A program made the position numbers and the translations under genes. Under the pieces are notes generated by a model that worked only from the letters and a program-made list of their open reading frames with translations, did no database searches and had not been told where the DNA came from. DNA of 64,000 nucleotides. It comes from Eledone cirrhosa. Taxonomy: Eukaryota > Mollusca > Cephalopoda > Octopoda > Eledonidae. Position 1 is the stretch's first letter; every line of letters starts with the position of its first letter. Location: NCBI GenBank assembly GCA_964016885.1, contig OZ024740.1, positions 201,989,696 through 202,053,695 on the forward strand, read 5' to 3'. Below, one piece after another: positions 55,701 through 64,000 of the stretch.

Positions 55701-58700
55701 TACGCACTGTCTGATATACACACTGTCTCATATATACACTGTCTAATATACACACTGTCTAATATACACACTGTCTAATATACACATGTCTAATACACAG
55801 ACTGTCTAATATACACATTGTCTAATATATACACTGTCTAATATATACACTGTCTAATATACACACTGTCTAATATACACACTGTCTAATATATACACTG
55901 TCTAATTTACACACTGTCTAATATATATACTGCCTAGTATACACTGTCTAATATAGACTATCTAACATACACACTGTCTAATATACACACTGTCTAATAT
56001 ATACACTGTCTAATATATACACTGTCTAGTATACACACTGTCTATTATACACACACTGTCTAATATACACACTGTCTAACATACACTGCGTAATATACAC
56101 ACTGTCTAATATACACACTGTCTAATATATACACTATCTAATATACACACTGTCTAATATACACACTGTCTAATATATAAACTCTCTAATATACACACTG
56201 TCTAATATATACACTGTCTAATATATACACTGTCTAATATGCACACTGTCTAGTACAAACACTGTCTAATGTATACACTGTCTAATATACACACTGTCTA
56301 ATATATACACTGTGTAATACACACACAGTCTAATATACGCACTGTCTGATATACACACTGTCTCATATATACACTGTCTAATATACACACTGTCTAATAT
56401 ACACACTGTCTAATATACACATGTCTAATACACAGACTGTCTAATATACACATTGTCTAATATATACACTGTCTAATATATACACTGTCTAATATACACA
56501 CTGTCTAATATACACACTGTCTAATATATACACTGTCTAATTTACACACTGTCTAATATATATACTGCCTAGTATACACTGTCTAATATAGACTATCTAA
56601 CATACACACTGTCTAATATACACACTGTCTAATATATACACTGTCTAATATATACACTGTCTAGTATACACACTGTCTATTATACACACACTGTCTAATA
56701 TACACACTGTCTAACATACACTGCCTAATATACACACTGTCTAATATACACACTGTCTAATATATACACTCTCTAATATACACACTGTCTAATATACACA
56801 CTGTCTAATATATACACTGTCTAATATACACACTGTCTAAGATGCACACTGTCTAATATATACACTGTCTAATATACACACTGTCTATTATGCACACTGT
56901 CTAATATATACACTGTCTAATATACACTGTCTAATATATACACTGTCTCATATATATACTGTCTAATTTACACACTGTCTAATATACACACTGTCTAATA
57001 TACACACTGTCTAATATACACACTGTCTAATATACACACTGTCTAATATACACACTGTCTAATACACACACTGTCTAATATACACACTGTCTAATATACA
57101 CACTGTTTAATATACACACTGTCCAATATATCCAATGTATAATATACACACTGCCTAATATATACACTGTCTGATATACACACTGTCTAATATATACCCC
57201 GTCTAATATACACAATGTCTAATATACACACTGTCTAATATACACTGTCTAATATACACACTGTCTAATATATACACTGTCTAATATACACACTGTCTAA
57301 TATATACACTGTCTAATATATACAGTGTCTAATATATACACTGTCTAATATACACACTGTCTAATATACACACTGTCTAATATACACATGTTTAATACAC
57401 ACACTGTCTAATATACACATTGTCTAATATATACACTGTCTAATATATACACTGTCTAATATACACACTGTCTAATACATACATTGTCTAATATACACAC
57501 TGTCTAATTTTCACACTGTCTAATATATACACTCTCTAATATACACACTGTTTAATATACACACTGTCTAATATATACACTGTCTAATATACACACTGTC
57601 TAATATGCACACTGTCTAATATATATACTGTCTAATTTACACACTGTCTAATATACACACTGTCTAATATACACATTGTCTAATATACACACTGTCTAAT
57701 ATACACAGTGTCTAATATACACACTGTCTAATACACACACTGTCTAATATACACACTGTCTAATATACACACTGTCTAATATACACACTGTCCAATATAT
57801 ACAATGTATAATATACACACTGCCTAATATATACACTGTCTGATATACACACTGTCTAATATATACCCTGTCTAATATACACAATGTCTAATATACACAC
57901 TGTCTAATATACACTGTCTAATATACACACTGTCTAATATATACACTGTCTAATATACACACTGTCTAATATATACACTGTCTAATATATACAGTGTCTA
58001 GTACACACGCTGTCTAATATACATACTGTCTAATATATACACTGTCTAATATACACACTGTCTAATATACAAATGTCTAATATATACACTGACTAATATA
58101 CATACTGTCTAATATGCACACTGTCTTATATTCACTGTCTAATATACACACTGTCTAATATATACACTGTCTAATATACACACTGTCTAATATACAAATG
58201 TCTAATATATACACTGACTAATATACACACTGTCTAATACACACACTGTCTAATATATACACTGTCTAATATACACACTGTCTAATATGCACACTGTCTA
58301 ATATTCACTGTATAATATACACACTGTCTAATATACACTGTCTAATATACACACTGTCTAATATACACACTGTCTAATATACACACTGTCTAATATACAC
58401 ACTGTCTGATATACACTGTCTAATATACACACTGTCCAATATATACACTGTCTAATATACATACTGTCTAATATACACACTGTCTAATATACACATGTCT
58501 AATACACACACTGTCTAATATACACATTGTCTAATATATACACTGTCTAATATATACACTGTCTAATATACACACTGTCTAATACATACATTGTCTAATA
58601 TACACACTGTCTAATTTACACACTGTCTAATATATACACTGCCTAATATACACTGTCTAATATAGACTATCTAATATACACACTGTCTAATATACACACT

Positions 58701-61147
58701 GTCTAATACATACACTGTCTAATATATACACTGTCTAGTATACATACTGTCTATTATACACACACTGTCTAATATACACACTGTCTAACATACACTGCCT
58801 AATATACACACTGTCTCATATATATACTGTCTAATTTACACACTGTCTAATATACACACTGTCTAATATACACACTGTCTAATACACACACTGTCTAATA
58901 TACACACTGTCTAATATACACACTGTCTAATATACACACTGTCCAATATATACAATGTATAATATACACACTGCCTAATATATACACTGTCTGATATACA
59001 CACTGCCTAATATATACCCTGTCTAATATACACAATGTCTAATATACACACTGTCTAATATACACTGTCTAATATACACACTGTCTAATATATACACTGT
59101 CTAATATACACACTGTCTAATATATACACTGTCTAATATACACAAACTGTCTAATATGCACACTGTCTAATACATACACTGTCTAATATACACACTGTCT
59201 AATATGCACACTGTCTAATATTCACTGTCTAATATACACACTGTCTAATATACACTGTCTAATATACACACTGTCTAATATACACACTGTCTAATACACA
59301 CACTGTCTAATATACACACTGTCTAATATACACACTGTCTAATATACACACTGTCAAATATATACAACGTATAATATACACACTGCCTAATATATACACT
59401 GTCTGATATACACACTGTCTAATATATACCCTGTCTAATATACACAATGTCTAATATACACACTGTCTAATATACACTGTCTAATATACACACTGTCTAA
59501 TATATACACTGTCTAACATACACACTGTCTAATATATACACTGTCTAATATATACAGTGTTTAGTACACACGCTGTCTAATATACACACTGTCTAATATA
59601 TACACTGTCTAATATACACACTGTCTAATATACAAATGTCTAATATATACACTGACTAATATACATACTGTCTAATATACACACTGTCTAATATACACAC
59701 TGTCTAATATATATACTGTCTAATATACACACTGTCTAATATGCACACTGTCTAATATTCACTGTCTAATATACACACTGTCTAATATACACTGTCTAAT
59801 ATACACACTGTCTAATATACACACTGTCTAATATACACACTGTCTAATATACACACTGTCTGATATGCACTGTCTAATATACACACTGTCTAATATATAC
59901 ACTGTCTAATATACATACTGTCTAATATACACACTGTCTAATATACACATGTCTAATACACACACTGTCTAATATACACATTGTCTAATATATACACTGT
60001 CTAATATATACACTGTCTAATATACACACTGTCTAATACATACATTGTCTAATATACACACTGTCTAATTTACACACTGTCTAATATATACACTGCCTAA
60101 TATACACTGTCTAATATAGACTATCTAATATACACACCGTCTAATATACACACTGTCTAATATATACACTGTCTAATATATACACTGTCTAGTATACACA
60201 CTGTCTATTATACACACACTGTCTAATATACACACTGTCTAACATACACTGCCTAATATTCACACTGTCTCATATATATACTGTCTAATTTACACACTGT
60301 CTAATATACACACTGTCTAATATACACACTCTCTAATATACACACTGTCTAATACACACACTGTCTAATATACACACTGTCTAATATACACACTGTCTAA
60401 TATACACACTGTCCAATATATACAATGTATAATATACACACTGCCTAATATATACACTGTCTGATATACACACCGTCTAATATATACCCTGTCTAATATA
60501 CACAATGTCTAATATACACACTGTCTAATATACACTGTCTAATATACACACTGTCTAATATATACACTGTCTAATATACACACTGTCTAATATATACACT
60601 GTCTAATATACACAAACTGTCTAATATACACACTGTCTAATACATACACTGTCTAATATACACACTGTCTAATATGCACACTGTCTAATATTCACTGTCT
60701 AATATACACACTGTCTAATATACACTGTCTAATATACACACCGTCTAATATACACACTGTCTAATATACACGCTGTCTAATATACACACTGTCTAATATA
60801 GACACTGTCTAATATACACACTTTCTAATATATACACTGTCTAATATATAGTGTCTAGTACACACGCTGTCTAATATACACACTGTCTAATATATACACT
60901 GTCTAATATACACACTGACTAATATACACACTGTCTAATATACACACTGTCTAATATACACTGTCTAATATACACACTGTCTAATATACACACTGTCTAA
61001 TATACGCACTGTCTAATATACACACTGTCTAATATGCACACTGTCTAATATTCACTGTCTAATATACACACTGTCTAATATACACTGTCTAATATACACA
61101 CTGTCTAATATACACACTGTCTAATATACGCACTGTCTAATATACAC
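49731..61147. repeat. Minisatellite array 4 (11.4 kb)
   Basis: The same 14/16-bp units and same strand as arrays 1-3, with no coding or other insertions. Nested higher-order duplications are visible: 927 bp (TGTCCAATAT at 52201 and 53128; GTGTCTAGTA at 52401 and 53328), 140 bp at 52701/52841, and 1125 bp (GCACACTGTCTAGTA at 54481 and 55606). A recurring marker block with CCAATATATACAATGTATAA occurs at about 50826, 52203, 53131, 57791, 58942 and 60412. The array ends at AATATACACAAACAATATCC. Confidence 0.97.
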
Positions 61148-61454
61148 AAACAATATCCAATTACTACACACATACAGTGCCTTAATACTGCTCAAGGATA
61201 GATAAATCTTCCAGAATTACTTCTATTAGTCCACAACTTTATTTCCCTCGAGGATTAGCTTCCTATTTCCTTTTGTTAATCAGTTAATATTTTATTTTCA
61301 TAAAAAATATATTTTACAAAAAGAAGTTATACAGTGATGGAAATATGACAAAGAAAGATAAAAACAAAATTAAGTATTGAAAAGAGGGGAAAGGTGTAAA
61401 GAAGGGCAGATTTGGCTGTAGAGGAAAGGATTATAAATGTCATAAATGAGGGGG
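61148..61454. other. Spacer, nothing recognised
   Basis: Ordinary AT-rich sequence; no exon or known element. Confidence 0.5.
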
Positions 61455-63440
61455 GAAAGGCAAGGACTGTTAGGCCTTAGAAAAAGGGGAGATGGTGATG
61501 GGCCCTATGCCTAGAGTTGGTCAATGTTTCGGCTATACCCTGCGGACAAAACTTAAAGACATTTCAATTTTAGTGCCCCTTTTCTCCCTGTTTAATACAC
61601 AAAAATTAAAATTCACGGCAAACCGCTAAAATTCCATATCACATCTGCTTATTTCATGTAATTAGAATTAATAAATTATAACAAACGTTAAGTACAAAAA
61701 ACTGACCTGTAATATATAAATATTAAATGGAAATATACATAATACGTAAATGTTAAGTGTTTTACACAAATCTACTGAGAAGTTAGTGATTGGGCTACCA
61801 AGAGAATTTAGAAAATATACTAAAAGCTTAGGTTAAAATATACCACATCCACCATAGAAAGATTAAATACATCTCTTAATGAAAAACTTTATCTAAACTA
61901 TGTACAGTAAGTTTTACCTATGTAGGCATCACTGTAATACCTTCAAAAAGCCTTTCTTTCTATATTTGGTATCTGAAAAAATCCTTAATGTACTCATCAA
62001 ACTGCATCATCTTAAGAACACTGCAGAGAACAGTTAGTTTTTTGTGGGTCATTATGATTCTCAAGTAAATCTTTAAGAGTATATATTTACTGAATGATCT
62101 CTTTCTTGAACACCAACTAACTATCAAGCTCAAATAAATTATAAGAACTACATCAACACATGGAAAGGTATTAGAAATTCATTCATCATGGAGTAACACT
62201 GCCTGTTCAGATGGCCTAAGACATGACCTGAGTTTGGAAAAGGCTGCAAAATGGACAATTTCTTCCATCACCACATGACTAAACTCATAGGTGAAAGCAG
62301 TGATAAGTTTCTCAGTGTCATTCTTATCTCTACATCAGGTAAGCTACATAATTTTACTATGAATTTGAACATACACACTTAATTTATAAGCTAACCTAGA
62401 TTTTTGTAAGGCAGCAGAGAACTGATCTAAAATGACATCACAGCAATAATAAGTCCTGTATCTGAGTTTTTCTTCTGGGGAAATGACAATTTCCTCTGAG
62501 TCTGATGTTGGATTTGCATCATAATGTTTGTTTCACTTTCTTGGCCTGTTGTTGCTTTGTAGTCGGTTATACCTCACATGGTCTAGGTATTCGGTTCCAA
62601 CTCTTGATCCCTATCCCTAAGAGATTTCAGAATCTTTTCCAGAGAACTAATTAGATCCACCACTCTATTCAGCTCAACTGCAATTCTTTGAAAATCTTTA
62701 TTTAAACTGTTGAACCATACAAAAATTAAGTTCCATATTTTGGTAATCAGAGCAGCTTCCCGACAGTCTATTTTGTTTGTCAATGTTTCTGTTTCATATC
62801 TTGCTTCAGGTGTTTGTTTCAAGTCACCTTCAATATCTTGAGGTATATTTTAAATGGAGTCGCACTCATCTATGACACTCATCAATATAAGCTCGCTCTT
62901 AGAGACCAATGTGTGTCTGACAGAAACTTCACAGTTTGTGTGCTTTTCCTTCTTTTCAAAGACTTCATTAGATGTCCCCATCTGTGTTTTGATGCAGACA
63001 AAAGGGATATAACCCTTCATTGAAGCCCTAATAATTGACAGCTTCAGTACATCAAGAGACAGCAGCCTGTTCAACAAGATTTAATGAGTGAACAGACCAT
63101 AGGGATGAAATGAAAGCCACACATGGCTTTCATCTCTGAGTAGAGACCAGACATACTGCTGGAAATATTAAACTTATCTCTGCAGTCTTCAAGATTAATA
63201 TCATCATTTAAAAACTTTCTAACAGAGAGGTAGCTAATACTTCAGTCATGTGACAGCCAACCTGCAGGAAAGTAAAAATAAAACCTTTTGATCAGCTTCC
63301 CAGAAAGAAGATACCACACAATAACTGTTAACTGGTCAACATGATCTAGGCCTGCTGTCGAATCTATGGAAAGTGAGAAGTACCATATTTGATGATGAAT
63401 AGTACTCCCAAACATTTCAGCAGGGAATATTAACAAAAAA
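61455..63440 (-). mobile_element. Decayed hAT-type element
   Basis: The stretch 61600-61680 (ATACACAAAAATTAAAATTC, ACGGCAAACCG, GTAATTAGAATTAA) aligns with 498-575 of the small hAT derivative, marking the terminal region downstream of the transposase. The transposase lies on the minus strand at 62000-63436. The opposite terminus is not identified. Confidence 0.6.
62000..63436 (-). pseudogene. hAT-like transposase relic (ZMYM1/DUF4371-type)
   Basis: Minus-strand fragments, upstream to downstream, are: YFSLSIDSTAGLDHVDQLTV with WYLLSGKLIKRF (63400-63280), matching the D-S-T-x-D-I-S-HVDQL motif of DUF4371/ZMYM1-like proteins; EARYETETLTNKI ... IWNLIFVWFNSLNKDFQRIA (62800-62670); EKLITAFTYEFSHVVMEEIV (62320-62250); and RSFSKYILLKIYLRIIMTHK (62100-62042), matching the ERSFSKLKLIKxYLRSTM signature of the C-terminal hAT dimerisation domain. 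Stops and shifts separate them, so no transposase can be made. Proteins of this group derive from hAT DNA transposases. Confidence 0.75.
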
Positions 63441-63535
63441 TATTAGTCTACCAGATATGAAAACATGGCATATAAGACATATGTGATACTTGTTAACTAT
63501 TTTGGGGGAAACAAGGGATCATATATGCCATCAAA

Positions 63536-63690
63536 TATATTGTATTGATGTTGTATAGATATTGATACAATATTGAAACAAAGGCATACAACATCAAAAC
63601 AATATCAATACTATATTGAAACAATATCAATATAATATTGAAACAATATCAATACAATATAGAAACAATATTGATACAATATTGAAAAAA
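63536..63690. repeat. ~22-bp tandem repeat (AATATTGAAACAATATCAAT)
   Basis: About six diverged units of AATATTGAAACAATATCAAT plus AC/AT. Each unit is itself nearly palindromic (ATTGATAC-AATATTG). Confidence 0.85.
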
Positions 63691-63879
63691 GCTAAACCTT
63701 ACACTAGAATTGACTAAAGACTCTGAGGGCTGGCGCTATGCAGTGCTGAAGAAGACTTTGCCTACATCATACAATGTGACCTGACCCTCCCCACTTCCAA
63801 TAGCACAGCCTAACAATTATTCTCAACATCAGTACTTCAATGCCCCGACTACACACACACAAATTCTTAGCAGCTGCTC

Positions 63880-64000
63880 CTCACCTGTGAAGTGGTTAGT
63901 GATAGGAAGGGCATCCAGCTGTAGAAAGCTTGCCAGACAAAGAATCAGGAGGACACTTCTGTCATGTCAAGGCATGACAGCCTCCCTACTGTTTGGTGAT
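63880..64000 (+). mobile_element. SINE body fragment (plus strand)
   Basis: AGTGGTTAGTGATAGGAAGG and GCATCCAGCTGTAGAAA are the inverse of 14358-14395 of the minus-strand SINE. The fragment continues to the window edge. Confidence 0.6.

Noticed and set aside
37761..61147. CRISPR-like or telomeric array
   Set aside because: The 14/16-bp units are contiguous with no unique spacers, no telomere motif is present, and the context is a eukaryotic repeat; it is a minisatellite.
62814..63077. Short ORFs on both strands within the hAT relic
   Set aside because: They do not match the transposase frame and contain no motif; they fall in decayed sequence between conserved transposase segments.

Overview
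The window looks like repeat-dominated DNA from a coleoid cephalopod, most likely an octopus. This is inferred from AT-rich intergenic sequence, many tRNA-derived SINEs with (ATC)n tails of the type known from octopus, long (AT)n, (CA)n and (GATA)n microsatellites, an isolated vertebrate-like SLC37 coding exon with canonical splice sites, and non-LTR retrotransposons. No prokaryotic gene organisation is present. The only host protein-coding sequence I can support is one 98-bp internal exon (1960-2057) of an SLC37-type sugar-phosphate transporter.

Region 1 (1-18.4 kb) is intergenic or intronic DNA packed with small mobile elements. It holds LINE 3' ends, at least eight tRNA-related SINE copies, a 5S rRNA-derived fragment, six copies of a MITE with TTAA flanks and CCCTTTAGC termini (piggyBac-like), a mariner-type MITE, hAT-like non-autonomous pieces, three copies of a long palindromic element, and a 0.7-kb CAC/CAA tract ending just before the SLC37 splice acceptor.

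Region 2 (18.4-37.8 kb) is a cluster of one non-LTR retrotransposon family. ORF1 is a gag-like protein with a CX2CX4HX4C zinc knuckle. ORF2 has an AP-endonuclease, a Tx1/L1-like reverse transcriptase and a C-terminal CxxC...HxxxHC finger. A 5'-truncated minus copy (18380-20053) is followed by a plus 3' fragment, then two 5'-complete plus copies in head-to-tail order (B 20680-26356; C from 26411), each starting and ending at a (TATC)n tract. Copy C is split by an opposite-strand copy D (29252-35399), inserted into C's own endonuclease codons with a 9-bp target duplication. D itself carries an inverted duplication of C's 3' half and a 400-bp templated ORF1 insert.

Region 3 (37.8-61.1 kb) is about 18.6 kb of a 14/16-bp minisatellite (core CTGTCTAATATACA). 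It is interrupted by LINE copy F (45524-49730), the best preserved of the family, and by two extra copies of F's first 270 bp carried in duplicated satellite blocks. The LINE 3' ends run straight into the minisatellite at ATCTAAT or into (TATC)n. Duplications with exact offsets of 1863, 1073 and 927 bp show recent array turnover.

Region 4 (61.1-64 kb) holds a decayed minus-strand hAT-type (ZMYM1/DUF4371-like) transposase whose downstream sequence matches the small hAT derivative at 430-690, then a short ~22-bp tandem repeat and a SINE fragment. Every retrotransposon and transposase copy is broken by stops, frameshifts, deletions or truncation. The window is best read as a record of a sequence-targeted LINE family and the satellite it lives in.
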